From: CAWEYO01 sp963813315
GTDB lineage: Bacteria > Pseudomonadota > Alphaproteobacteria > Rhizobiales > Rhizobiaceae
Length of the DNA: 64,000 bases
Assembly: GCA_963813315.1 (NCBI GenBank)
Contig: CAWEYO010000014.1
Coordinates: 220,703-284,702, forward strand
Direction of reading: 5' to 3'
Part shown: positions 36,383 through 45,528 of the stretch, in pieces
Layout of the letters: the number at the start of each line of letters is the position of its first letter
How positions within the stretch are numbered: position 1 is the first letter of the stretch
Translations under genes and position numbers: made by a program
Notes under the pieces: model-generated
The model's input: only the letters and a program-made list of their open reading frames with translations
What the model was told of the DNA's origin: nothing
Databases searched by the model: none

Positions 36383-37412
36383 ATGAGGAGGCCGACCCTT
36401 GCAGACCTTGCTCGTGAGGCAGGCGTGGGCGTTGCGACAGTGGATCGGGTGCTGAACGGTCGTCTCAAGGTGCGGGAGGAGACCGCGCTAAAGGTACACG
36501 AGGCCGCACGGCGCATCGGCTATCACGGCGCGAATGCGATCCACAGCCGGATCCTTGCGGACCTCCCGGAGTTGCACTTCGGGATCGTCCTCCAGAAGGG
36601 AGGGCATTCCTTCTACAAAAACTTCGCCGCTGAAATCGAGGAGCAGCTCCGCGCCCACACACGTCATCGTCTCCGGGGAACGATCCGCTTCGTCGAGAGC
36701 ACCCGGCCTGCGGAACTGGCTGAGCTCCTCTCGTCGATGGCTGGCAGGGTGCAAGCTGTGGCGGCGACTGGAACTCGACCACCATGAAGTCACACGTGCA
36801 GTGTCGGACTTGAGAGCTCGCGGCATTCCGACCTTTTCGCTGCTTTCCGACTATGCTCAAGGAATTCGTGAAAGCTACGTTGGACTTAACAATCTAAGAG
36901 TTGGCCGAACTGTCGGTTGGTTGATATCCAAAATAGCGTCACATCCCGGCAAGATTGGCACGTTCATAGGGGGGCACCGCTATCACGGCCATGAGTTGCG
37001 CGAGACCGGATTGCGTAGTTCGTTTCGGGAATATGCCCCCCAGTTCGAGTTACTCAATTCGCAGCTCAACCTAGAGACCCGTCAGCTGACCTACGAGGCC
37101 ACCCATGAAATGCTGGAAAAGCACACTGACCTCGTTGGCATCTATTGCGTCGGAGGCGGGATGGAAGGGGCTATCGCCGCGCTCAGGGAGTCGGGCCGGG
37201 CCGGGCAGGTCACCCTCGTCGTCAACGAGATTACCGACGAGACCCGGGAAGCACTGCAGGACGGCACGGTCTCCATCGTCATCGGCACACCCCTGCGGCA
37301 GCTCTGCGCCGAACTGATCCCCCTGATGATCCACACGGTCGAGAACGGCATGGCAGAGACGCCTGGCCAGCGTTTCCTGCCGTTCGAGATATGGACGCCC
37401 GAGTCTTTGTAG
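36383..37412 (+). pseudogene. LacI-family regulator of the inositol island, frameshifted
   Basis: The N-terminus is a LacI helix-turn-helix (TLADLAREAGVGVATVDRVLNGR, then EAARRIGYH). The ligand-binding domain begins LHFGIVLQKGGHSFYKNFAA and continues in another frame from DHHEVTRAVSDLRARGIP through SYVGLNNLRVGRTVGWLI to the end FEIWTPESL. Length is 3n+1; removing one A of the AA at 36772-36773 gives ATGLDHHEV, a seamless join of ~342 residues. As read, the protein would stop after 134 residues with only the DNA-binding part. It should regulate the downstream transporter and iol genes in response to an inositol or its product. Confidence 0.82.
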
Positions 37413-37414
37413 TC

Positions 37415-37430
37415 TGATGTAAGTACATCA
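37415..37430. promoter_or_regulatory. Dyad TGATGT-AAGT-ACATCA, possible operator
   Basis: Perfect 6-bp inverted repeat with a 4-base spacer starting 3 bases after the LacI stop and ~235 bp before the binding-protein gene. Its position suits an operator for the iol transporter transcript; the sequence does not match the classic LacI half-site, so the assignment is tentative. Confidence 0.35.
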
Positions 37431-37666
37431 AGACAGTTGATCAGTTTCCATCACGAATGACGGCCACAGCGCCACTCAGATGATTGACCTTTAGGAAATC
37501 CCCGGGCATTCATTCGCTCGGGTCATGCAGGAAGTGTTCATGGCCCGGGAGGTTGCAGACGGCCAAGGCAAGTCCTGTTCAAGCGGCCTGTCGGAAAGAC
37601 AACAAAGCCTCCCAATTTGAGAACAAACCGCTCGGACCCAACGAGCTGATATCGGAGGAACGAAGA

Positions 37667-38611
37667 ATGCGAAAACTGTTGATCTCGACGGCTGTCCTTG
37701 CGTCAATCGCGGGCACGGCGTCGGCTGAAACCATCGCCGTGTCGATGGCGCGGTTCGACGACAACTTCCTGACCGTGCTCCGGAACGGACTGGTCGAGTA
37801 TGCCGGCACCCTGGACGGGGTCAAGGTGCAGGTCGAGGACGCGCAGAACGACGTCGCCAAGCAGCTTGACCAGATCAACAACTTCGTCGCCTCCAACGTG
37901 GACGCGATCATCGTCAACCCGGTCGACACCTCGGCCACCCAGGCCATGTCGGATGCGGCCGCAGCCGCAGGCGTACCGCTGGTCTACGTCAACCGCGAGC
38001 CGGTCAACGTCAACTCGCTGCCCGACAACCAGGCCTTCGTCGCCTCGGACGAGCGCGAGTCGGGAACGCTCGAGACCAAGGAGGTGTGCCGCCTGTTCAA
38101 GGAGTCCGGCAAGACCGAGGCGAACGTCTACGTGATCATGGGCGAGCTGTCGAACCAGGCCGCCCAGCAACGCACCCAGGACATCCTCGACGTGATCGGC
38201 GGCAACGAGTGCGGCGTCAAGATCAACATCATCGACAAGCAGACCTCGAACTGGATGCGCGAAGAGGCGCAGAACCTGATGACGAACTGGCTGTCGACCG
38301 GAACGGCCTTCGACGGCGTGGTCGCCAACAACGACGAGAGTGCCATTGGAGCGATCCAGGCGATGAAGGCGGCCGGCCTCGACATGGGCACGATCGTCGT
38401 CGGCGGGGTGGACGCGACCCAGGACGCGCTGCAGGCGATGCAGGCTGGCGACCTCGACGTCAGCGTCTTCCAGGACGCGGCCGGACAGGGCAAGGGATCG
38501 CTCGACGCCGCGCTGAAGCTCGCCAAAGGCGAGGCCGTGGAACAGAAGGTCTACATCCCGTTCCAGCTGGTGACGCCCGCCAACATCGGCGACTTCATGG
38601 CCAAAAACTGA
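37667..38611 (+). CDS. Periplasmic sugar/inositol-binding protein (Peripla_BP_4 type)
   Basis: A 314-residue exported protein with signal peptide MRKLLISTAVLASIAGTASA and the ribose/inositol-binding fold: ETIAVSMARFDDNFLTVLRNG, DAIIVNPVDTSATQAMSDAAAAAGVPLVYVNREP, and GTIVVGGVDATQDALQAM. Strong ribosome site GGAGGAA before ATG 37667. Linked to permease, ATPase and the complete iol set, so an inositol (myo- or another isomer) is the probable ligand, comparable to IbpA. Confidence 0.88.
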   Translation: MRKLLISTAVLASIAGTASAETIAVSMARFDDNFLTVLRNGLVEYAGTLDGVKVQVEDAQNDVAKQLDQINNFVASNVDAIIVNPVDTSATQAMSDAAAAAGVPLVYVNREPVNVNSLPDNQAFVASDERESGTLETKEVCRLFKESGKTEANVYVIMGELSNQAAQQRTQDILDVIGGNECGVKINIIDKQTSNWMREEAQNLMTNWLSTGTAFDGVVANNDESAIGAIQAMKAAGLDMGTIVVGGVDATQDALQAMQAGDLDVSVFQDAAGQGKGSLDAALKLAKGEAVEQKVYIPFQLVTPANIGDFMAKN

Positions 38612-38650
38612 CCAAGCCAGGACGGACCGTGCCGGCACGCCGTGCCGGCC

Positions 38651-38678
38651 GGATCCCGCAGCGCGACAGGCGGGATCC
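38651..38678 (+). promoter_or_regulatory. mRNA hairpin between binding-protein and permease genes
   Basis: GGATCCCGC (38651-38659) pairs with GCGGGATCC (38670-38678). Hairpins at this position in sugar transporter operons usually protect the binding-protein message or reduce read-through so that it is made in excess. Confidence 0.55.
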
Positions 38679-38710
38679 ACGGGCGAACGTCGCATGGGGA
38701 ATGCCGGAAG

Positions 38711-39784
38711 ATGGCACAGACAGACCATGGTATCGGCGGCCTGACCTTCGATGCAAAGAAACGGACAAGGCCGCCCGAACTCAACATCTTCATCGAACTC
38801 ATCCTGATCGTCGCCGCCTTCGAGGCGCTCGGCTGGCTGATGATGGGCGACTCGTTCCTGTTCAACACTCGCCCGAACGCAACGACCCTTTTCAACCAGG
38901 CGCGGCTCTCGATCATCATCCTGCAGGTGTCGATTATCGGCATCATCGCGATCGGCGTGACCCAGGTCATCATCTCCGGCGGCATCGACTTGAGCTCAGG
39001 CTCGGTCGTCGGCGCAACGGCGATGATCGCCATGAGCTTTGCCCAGGTTTCGGTAGTCAACGGCCAGCCGAACCCAAAGATGATGCTCCCAGATGGCTGG
39101 CAGGACCTGCCGGTGCTCGTTCCGGTGCTTGTGGGCCTTGGCTGCGGTCTCTTCGCCGGCATGATCAGCGGCTCACTGATCGCCTACACAAAAATCCCGC
39201 CATTTATCGCCACGCTCGGCATGATGGTCACCGCCCGTGGCCTGGCCCGGTGGTGGTCGAAGGGTGAGCCGATCAGCTTCCCGACCGAGAGCTACGCCGC
39301 TATTGGCAAGGGCATGATGCCGGTGATCATCTTCATCAGCCTGGCGATCCTATTCCATCTGCTGCTGAAGTACACCGTCTATGGCAAGCACACCTACGCA
39401 ATCGGCTCCAACGAGGCCGCCGCGCGGATGTCCGGGATCAAGGTCGACCGCCACAAGGTCATGGTTTACAGCATCGCTGGGATACTCGCCTCGATCGCCG
39501 CCATCGTGCTTTCGTCCAAGAACCTGACCGCTCAGGCCGGCATGGGGGTGATGTACGAGCTCGACGCCATTGCCATGACCGTGATCGGTGGGGTTAGCCT
39601 TTCGGGCGGACGCGGTTCGATCCTTGGAACGGTGCTCGGCGCACTGATCTTCGGAGTCATCATCTCCGGCTTCACCTTCCTGAAGCTGGACGCCTACTAC
39701 CAGGAGATGGTCAAGGGGGTGATCATCGTCGGCGCCGTTGTGCTCGACCAGTGGCGGCAGCGCCGGGTCGCGGCTCGAGGCTGA
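38711..39784 (+). CDS. Sugar/inositol ABC transporter permease (RbsC type)
   Basis: A 357-residue permease. RbsC-family segments: TQVIISGGIDLSSGSVVGATAMIA, IPPFIATLGMMVTARGLA, YGKHTYAIGSNEAAARMSGI, and MYELDAIAMTVIGGVSLSGGRGSILGTVLGALIFGVI. ATG 38711 is the first start after the intergenic hairpin. An insertion around NGQPNPKMMLPDGWQDLP between helices is longer than in RbsC but seen in inositol-type permeases. Confidence 0.9.
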   Translation: MAQTDHGIGGLTFDAKKRTRPPELNIFIELILIVAAFEALGWLMMGDSFLFNTRPNATTLFNQARLSIIILQVSIIGIIAIGVTQVIISGGIDLSSGSVVGATAMIAMSFAQVSVVNGQPNPKMMLPDGWQDLPVLVPVLVGLGCGLFAGMISGSLIAYTKIPPFIATLGMMVTARGLARWWSKGEPISFPTESYAAIGKGMMPVIIFISLAILFHLLLKYTVYGKHTYAIGSNEAAARMSGIKVDRHKVMVYSIAGILASIAAIVLSSKNLTAQAGMGVMYELDAIAMTVIGGVSLSGGRGSILGTVLGALIFGVIISGFTFLKLDAYYQEMVKGVIIVGAVVLDQWRQRRVAARG

Positions 39785-39795
39785 GGGAGGACATC

Positions 39796-40626
39796 ATGGC
39801 AAGCGACATCCAGACAAACATCTCAGGCGCGAACGCTCCACATTCGGATGCCAAGCTCGGCGAGGTTATCCTGAGGACCGAAGGCCTTACCAAGCACTAC
39901 GGCGGGGTCCATGCCCTGGTCGACTGCAACTTCGAGATCCGAAAGGGCGAGCACGTCGCGATTATGGGCGATAACGGGGCGGGGAAATCGACCTTCGTGC
40001 GCCAGATCACAGCGGTGGAGAAACGGACCTCCGGCAAGGTCTGGTTCAACGGGCAGTACGTCGAATTCGACGGGCCGCTCGACGCCCGCGAGGCTGGTAT
40101 CGAGACGGTGTTCCAGACCCTGGCCCTGGCCGATCACCTCGACGTGCCGGACAACCTCTTCCTCGGCCGCGAGAAGATCAAGTTCAACCTCGGCCCGTTC
40201 TCCATTCTCGACTACAAGGGAATGCGCGAGGCGACGATCGCGGGGCTGAAGAAGACCGGCGTGAAAATCCCGAACATCCACAACTCGATCCAAAACATGT
40301 CGGGCGGGCAGCGGCAGTGCGTCGCGATCGCGCGCACCGCCACCTTTCACTCAAAACTCACCATCATGGACGAGCCGACGGCGGCACTCGGGGTGCAGGA
40401 GACTGCACAGGTCGAGAACATCATCCGGACGCTGAAGGAGGCCGGGGAACCGCTGATCCTGATCAGCCACAACATGCGCCAGGTGATGGACCTCTGCGAC
40501 CGGATCGTGGTTTGGCGGCGCGGACAAATCCGCGCCAACCTCAAGAAGGAAGAGACCAACGGCCAGGACGTGGTCGCATATATCACCGGCGCCAAGACCC
40601 AGGCCGAGTACGCGGAAACGGCATGA
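39796..40626 (+). CDS. Sugar/inositol ABC transporter ATPase, single domain
   Basis: A 276-residue ATPase: Walker A GDNGAGKST, signature MSGGQRQCVAIARTA, Walker B LTIMDEPTAALG, H-loop LISHNMRQVMDLCDRIVV. Unlike RbsA/XylG, only one nucleotide-binding domain is present, so it should act as a homodimer. GGGAGGA precedes ATG 39796, 11 bp after the permease gene. Confidence 0.9.
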   Translation: MASDIQTNISGANAPHSDAKLGEVILRTEGLTKHYGGVHALVDCNFEIRKGEHVAIMGDNGAGKSTFVRQITAVEKRTSGKVWFNGQYVEFDGPLDAREAGIETVFQTLALADHLDVPDNLFLGREKIKFNLGPFSILDYKGMREATIAGLKKTGVKIPNIHNSIQNMSGGQRQCVAIARTATFHSKLTIMDEPTAALGVQETAQVENIIRTLKEAGEPLILISHNMRQVMDLCDRIVVWRRGQIRANLKKEETNGQDVVAYITGAKTQAEYAETA

Positions 40627-40631
40627 CGATG

Positions 40632-40654
40632 GCCGTCCGGCGTTGCCGGACGGC
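40632..40654 (+). terminator. GC hairpin between transporter and catabolic genes
   Basis: GCCGTCCGG (40632-40640) pairs with CCGGACGGC (40646-40654), 5 bases after the ATPase stop, with no T-run. Probably an attenuating or message-protecting hairpin separating transporter and iol enzyme sections of one transcript. Confidence 0.5.
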
Positions 40655-40773
40655 ACCGAAACGCATTTGAACGGTCGCCATGCGCCCGCCCCTCAACGAA
40701 AGGTACGGCCCCGCGAAAGAAGGGGGCGGCGGCTCGCTTCGTGGCAAGCGCGCAAGAACAGGAACTGAGTTAG

Positions 40774-41673
40774 ATGAAGATCGCCCTCGACCCATTCATG
40801 CATCGCCACCTTTCACTCGATGAGCTTCCGGGCAAGGTCGCCGAGCTCGGTTTCGAGTGGATCGAACTAAGCCCGCGCGCGGATTTCTTGGAATGGTTCA
40901 AGGCCCCACGAGTGTTCCCCGACCGGGTCCGAAGCTTTAAGAAATCTCTAAAGGACAACGGTGTTGGCGTTGCTTCGCTTCTGCCGATGTACCGCTGGGC
41001 CTCGAACGATGAGATCGAGCGGCAGGCCGCCGTGCGACATTGGAAGCGCGCCATCGAGATCGCGGTCGAGATGGAGGTAGGCGTGATGAACTCGGAATTC
41101 GGCCGAGGCCCGCACCCGGACAAGGGCAGCTGCTACTGCTGCCACACCGGCCATATGATCGAGGCATGCGAGGACGCCTGGTGGCGGTCAATGGAGGAAC
41201 TCGTACCGCTCTTCGAGCGCGAAGGGATTGTGCTCCATGTAGAGCCACATCCCGAGGACTGGTGCGAGACGCTGCAACCCGCCGTCGATATCATCCGCAC
41301 GGTGAACTCGAAGAACGTGAAGTTCCTCTACTGCGCGCCGCACACCTTCTATTTCGGCGATGACACGAAGGCGATGCTGCGCGAATGCGCCGACGTGCTG
41401 GCTCATGTCCATGTGGGCGACACGTTCAATCACAAGGCGTCGTCGGGTCTCAGATACATCGTCAATCCGCCGGGCTCCACGGCTCGCGTCCACCAGCATC
41501 TCAATATCGGCCAGGGCGAGGTACGCTGGGACGACTTCTTCGGAACGCTCGCCGAGATCGGCTTCGACGGGATCATGACGGCCTGCGTCTTCGCCTGGGA
41601 GGAGCGCGCCGATGAGTCCGGTAAGTTCATGCGTGCCGAAATGCAACGCTACATCAACAAGTTCTGGAAGTGA
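40774..41673 (+). CDS. iolH: IolH-like TIM-barrel isomerase/epimerase
   Basis: A 299-residue AP-endonuclease-2-fold protein matching Bacillus IolH in several blocks: HWKRAIEIAVEMEVGVMNSE, WWRSMEELVPLFEREGI, VNSKNVKFLYCAPHTFYF, and YIVNPPGSTARVHQHLNIGQGEV. Metal-binding Glu/His/Asp positions appear intact. The biochemical step of IolH is not firmly established; it is thought to help process inositol isomers. It begins the enzyme section of the inositol island. Confidence 0.8.
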   Translation: MKIALDPFMHRHLSLDELPGKVAELGFEWIELSPRADFLEWFKAPRVFPDRVRSFKKSLKDNGVGVASLLPMYRWASNDEIERQAAVRHWKRAIEIAVEMEVGVMNSEFGRGPHPDKGSCYCCHTGHMIEACEDAWWRSMEELVPLFEREGIVLHVEPHPEDWCETLQPAVDIIRTVNSKNVKFLYCAPHTFYFGDDTKAMLRECADVLAHVHVGDTFNHKASSGLRYIVNPPGSTARVHQHLNIGQGEVRWDDFFGTLAEIGFDGIMTACVFAWEERADESGKFMRAEMQRYINKFWK

Positions 41674-41684
41674 GGTCGAAGGAA

Positions 41685-42695
41685 ATGACAGTTCGAATTG
41701 GGGTCATCGGCACGGGTGCAATCGGACGCGACCATGCCCGTCGGATCAATCAGGTCCTGACCGGTGCCAGGATCACGGCACTCTCCGATGTCAATTTGGA
41801 GAGCGCGAAGGCGGTCGGGGCTGATATCGCCGCCGATGCCGAGATCTTCGCGACCGGCGAGGAGCTGATCGCATCGAACAAGGTGGACGCGGTGCTGGTG
41901 ACCTCCTGGGGCGCGACGCACGAGCAATATGTGCTGGCAGCCATCGCAGCGGGTAAGCCGTGCTTCTGCGAGAAGCCGCTGGCGACCACGGCCGAGGGCG
42001 CGAAGCGCATTGTCGATGCCGAGGTCGCTCGCGGCAAGCGTCTCGTACAGGTAGGCTTCATGCGCCGCTACGACGCAGGCTACCGGATGCTGAAGAAGGT
42101 GGTCGATGCGGAGATTGGTCAGCCGCTGATGGTTCATGCCGCGCATCGCAACGCGATGGTGCCTGAGCAGTATGTCACGCCGATGGCGATCCACGACACG
42201 TTGATCCACGAGATCGACGTGTTCCGCTGGCTGCTGGACGACGACTACATTTCGGCGCAGGTAATCTTCCCGCGGGTGACGTCGCATTCGCATGCAAAGC
42301 TAAAGGACCCGCAGGTCATCCTTCTCGAAACCAAGAAGGGCATCCGCATCGATGTCGAGGTATTCGTGAATTGTCGCTACGGCTACGACATCCAATGCCA
42401 GGTGGTGGGCGAGGAAGGGCTGGCGAACCTGCCTGAGCCGATGTCTATCGTGGTGCGGAAGGGCGCGAAGCTCCAGAACGCGATCCTGACCGACTGGAAG
42501 GACCGCTTCATCGACAGTTACGACGTCGAGCTCCAGGACTTCATTGCGGCGGCCGCAAAGGGCACCGGGTCCGGGCCGAGTTCCTGGGACGGCTACGTTG
42601 CCGCGATCTCTTCGGATGCCTGCGTCGCGGCCCAGGATGCGCCGGGGAGCATCGTCCCGATTGCGCTGCCGGCGCGTCCGGCGCTCTACAACTGA
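41685..42695 (+). CDS. iolG: Inositol 2-dehydrogenase
   Basis: A 336-residue Gfo/Idh/MocA enzyme oxidising myo-inositol to 2-keto-myo-inositol with NAD. NAD site VRIGVIGTGAIGRDHARRIN, catalytic Lys in CFCEKPLATT, and the substrate motif IHDTLIHEIDVFRWLL containing the catalytic Asp/His pair. ATG 41685 is taken with AGGTCGAAGGAA upstream; it starts 11 bp after iolH. Confidence 0.92.
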   Translation: MTVRIGVIGTGAIGRDHARRINQVLTGARITALSDVNLESAKAVGADIAADAEIFATGEELIASNKVDAVLVTSWGATHEQYVLAAIAAGKPCFCEKPLATTAEGAKRIVDAEVARGKRLVQVGFMRRYDAGYRMLKKVVDAEIGQPLMVHAAHRNAMVPEQYVTPMAIHDTLIHEIDVFRWLLDDDYISAQVIFPRVTSHSHAKLKDPQVILLETKKGIRIDVEVFVNCRYGYDIQCQVVGEEGLANLPEPMSIVVRKGAKLQNAILTDWKDRFIDSYDVELQDFIAAAAKGTGSGPSSWDGYVAAISSDACVAAQDAPGSIVPIALPARPALYN

Positions 42696-42704
42696 GGTGC
42701 CGCC

Positions 42705-43490
42705 ATGCGTTTTGCACTGAACCATATCGCGGCCCCGAGGCTCCCGCTCGAGGATTTCTTCACGATGGCGCGCGAGCTCGGGATGACGGAGGTCGAGATC
42801 CGCAATGACCTGCCCGACATGGTGGGCAAGGTCACGCCGGAGGCGGTCAAGGCGGCCGCTGAGAAGGCCGGGGTGGAGATCATATCGATTAATGCGCTGT
42901 ATCCCTTCAACGTCTGGTCCGGCGATGTACCCGAGCGCGCCGTCGCTCTAGCCGACTATGCGAAGGCCTGCGGAGCTAGGGCGCTGGTGATGTGTCCGCT
43001 GAATGACGGCACGCCAGTCGCGCATGCCGACCTCGTGGCCGCGCTCAAGGCGATGGCGCCGATCCTGCGCGAACGGGGGCTCACCGGCCTCGTGGAGCCG
43101 CTGGGCTTTCCAATTTCGTCGATGCGTACCAAGAAGCGGGCGATCGCCGCGATCGACGAAGCAGAAGGCGCCGACGTTTACGGCTTGGTGCACGACACCT
43201 TCCACCACCACCTCGCGGGCGAGACCGAGTTCTTTCCTGAGCGAACCGGCCTCGTCCACATCTCCGGCGTCGTCGATCCGGACGTGAGCGTGGACAAGAT
43301 GCTGGACCCGCACCGGGTGCTTGTCGACGGCGCGGACCGCCTGGAGAATGTGCCCCAGATCAAGGCGCTGCTGGCGTGGGGTTTCGAAGGCCCTTACAGC
43401 TTCGAACCTTTCGCGCCAGAGGTGCATGCACTTGCCGATCCCCGGAGCGCGCTTCGCGAGAGTTTGGAGTATGTGACGGCGCAGCTATGA
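42705..43490 (+). CDS. iolI: IolI-like inosose isomerase
   Basis: A 261-residue TIM-barrel enzyme of the IolI/IolE superfamily that interconverts 2-keto-myo-inositol and 1-keto-D-chiro-inositol. N-terminus MRFALNHIAAPRLPLEDFF; metal site residues in GLVEPLGFP (Glu), GLVHDTFHHHLAG (Asp, His) and PYSFEPFAPE (Glu). Sits between iolG and iolC; 9 bp from iolG, and its stop overlaps an upstream alternative ATG of iolC. Confidence 0.8.
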   Translation: MRFALNHIAAPRLPLEDFFTMARELGMTEVEIRNDLPDMVGKVTPEAVKAAAEKAGVEIISINALYPFNVWSGDVPERAVALADYAKACGARALVMCPLNDGTPVAHADLVAALKAMAPILRERGLTGLVEPLGFPISSMRTKKRAIAAIDEAEGADVYGLVHDTFHHHLAGETEFFPERTGLVHISGVVDPDVSVDKMLDPHRVLVDGADRLENVPQIKALLAWGFEGPYSFEPFAPEVHALADPRSALRESLEYVTAQL

Positions 43491-43576
43491 GCGCACGCAC
43501 CCCACGGGCCCATGCCCAATTGCGTCGTCTGGCTGAGCCTCCGGTTCTTCCAGACTTTTCGGACGGAAACCGAACC

Positions 43577-45490
43577 ATGACGAAGACGCTCGACCTCATA
43601 ACCATTGGCCGGTCATCAGTTGATCTCTACGGGGATCAGATCGGGGGACGGCTCGAGGATATGGGCTCGTTCTCGAAGTACATCGGGGGCTCGCCGACGA
43701 ACATCGCCTGCGGCACGGCACGGCTGGGGCTCAAATCCGCAGTCATCACCCGGGTCGGTGACGAGCACATGGGCCGTTTCATCATCGAGCAGCTCGCCCG
43801 TGAGGGGGTGGACACGCGCGGAGTAAAGGTAGACCCCGAGCGCCTGACCGCCCTCGTCATCCTCGGCATCCGCGACGACGAGCAGTTCCCGCTGATCTTT
43901 TACCGCGAGAACTGCGCCGACATGGGGCTCTCCGAGGCGGACATTGACCAGGGCTTCATCGCTGAGGCGCGGGCGGTGCTGGCGACGGGAACGCATCTCA
44001 GCCATCCCCGCACCGAGGCGGCAGTTCTGAAGGCGCTGAAGCTTGCCCGCAAGCACGGGGCGCGGACGGCGCTCGACATTGACTATCGCCCCAACCTCTG
44101 GGGCGTCGCCGGCCATGGCGAGGGCGAGAGCCGCTTCGTGGAAAGCACGGCCGTGACGAGGAAGCTGCAGTCGACACTGCATCTCTTTGATTTGATCGTC
44201 GGCACCGAAGAGGAGTTCCATATCGCTGGCGGTTCGACCGACACGATCGCAGCGCTCCGGGCGGTGCGGACAGTTTCGGATGCGACGCTCGTATGCAAAC
44301 GCGGCGCCAGGGGCGCGGTCGCCTTCGAGGGACCGATCCCCGACAGCCTCGACGACGGCCAGACCGGCCCCGGATTTCCGATCGAGGTCTTTAACGTACT
44401 CGGCGCCGGCGACGGGTTCTTCTCCGGCCTGCTCAAGGGCTGGCTGGACGACGCCGACTGGGCGACCGCCCTCAAATACGCGAACGCCTGCGGGGCCTTC
44501 GCCGTCTCGCGCCACGGCTGCACCCCGGCCTATCCCTCGCTGGCGGAGCTCGACTTCTTTCTCGCCCGCGGCATCGTCCGACCCGACCTGCGGCATGACC
44601 AGGCGCTGGAGCAGATCCACTGGTCGACGAACCGCTCCGGGGAATGGTCCGAGATGCGGGTCTTCGCCTTCGACCACCGGATGCAATTCGAGCAGATGGA
44701 AGGCGCCACAGCCGAGAAGATCGGCGCCTTCAAGAAGCTCTGCCTCCAGGCAGCGCTCCGGGTCCAGGACGGGCGTCTGGGTTATGGCATCCTGTGCGAC
44801 AGCCGGCTCGGCCGGGCGGCGCTGCACGCGGCCTCGGGCACCGGCCTCTGGATCGGGCGGCCCTGCGAATGGCCGGCCTCGCGGCCGCTGACGTTGGAGC
44901 CGGAGCTCGGCAGCGACTGTGGGGCCTTGAGCGAATGGGCGAAGGAGAACGTCGTCAAGGTGCTCTGCTTCTGCCATCCGGACGACACGCCCGAGATGCG
45001 GGCCGAGCAGGAGGCGGTGGTGAAGCGGCTGTGGGAAGCCTCGCGCCGCAACCGGCTGGAGTTCCTGCTCGAGATCATCCCGTCAAAGGTCGGCCTGGTT
45101 GACGACGACAGCACCGCGACGCTGATCCGGCAGTTCTACGCCGCCGGCGTCTGGCCGGACTGGTGGAAGCTCGAGCCGATGACCTCGCGCGCCGCCTGGG
45201 CCAACGCCATCGCCGCGATCGAGGCGCACGATCGGCACACGCGCGGCATTGTGGTGCTCGGGCTCGACGCGCCGGAGGTGGAGCTCGCGGCGAGCTTCGA
45301 GACCGCCGCGGGCTTCGATCTGGTGAAGGGCTTTGCCGTCGGCCGGACGATCTTCGGCGACGTGGCCAGGTCGTGGATGACGGGCGGGACGAGCGATGGC
45401 GAGGCGCTCGCCGAGATGACGCGGCGATACACGCGGCTCTGCGCGATCTGGGACAAGGCGCGGGCGGCCGCGCGGGTGACGGTGGCATGA
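43577..45490 (+). CDS. iolC: 5-dehydro-2-deoxygluconokinase with DUF2090 extension
   Basis: A 637-residue two-domain protein. Residues 1-~335 are a PfkB kinase (FSKYIGGSPTNIACGTARLGL, catalytic site NVLGAGDGFFSGLL with Asp ~279) that phosphorylates 2-deoxy-5-keto-gluconate. Residues ~345-637 are a DUF2090 TIM barrel (MRVFAFDHRMQFEQM, LLEIIPSKVGLVDD, PDWWKLEPM) resembling the aldolase IolJ, so the protein may catalyse both kinase and aldolase steps. Such fusions are usual in alphaproteobacteria. ATG 43577 begins the family motif; ATG 43487 overlapping iolI is an alternative. Confidence 0.93.
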   Translation: MTKTLDLITIGRSSVDLYGDQIGGRLEDMGSFSKYIGGSPTNIACGTARLGLKSAVITRVGDEHMGRFIIEQLAREGVDTRGVKVDPERLTALVILGIRDDEQFPLIFYRENCADMGLSEADIDQGFIAEARAVLATGTHLSHPRTEAAVLKALKLARKHGARTALDIDYRPNLWGVAGHGEGESRFVESTAVTRKLQSTLHLFDLIVGTEEEFHIAGGSTDTIAALRAVRTVSDATLVCKRGARGAVAFEGPIPDSLDDGQTGPGFPIEVFNVLGAGDGFFSGLLKGWLDDADWATALKYANACGAFAVSRHGCTPAYPSLAELDFFLARGIVRPDLRHDQALEQIHWSTNRSGEWSEMRVFAFDHRMQFEQMEGATAEKIGAFKKLCLQAALRVQDGRLGYGILCDSRLGRAALHAASGTGLWIGRPCEWPASRPLTLEPELGSDCGALSEWAKENVVKVLCFCHPDDTPEMRAEQEAVVKRLWEASRRNRLEFLLEIIPSKVGLVDDDSTATLIRQFYAAGVWPDWWKLEPMTSRAAWANAIAAIEAHDRHTRGIVVLGLDAPEVELAASFETAAGFDLVKGFAVGRTIFGDVARSWMTGGTSDGEALAEMTRRYTRLCAIWDKARAAARVTVA

Positions 45491-45528
45491 GCCCGAAGGA
45501 CGACAAGGGACTGGGAGGAGGAGGCACC

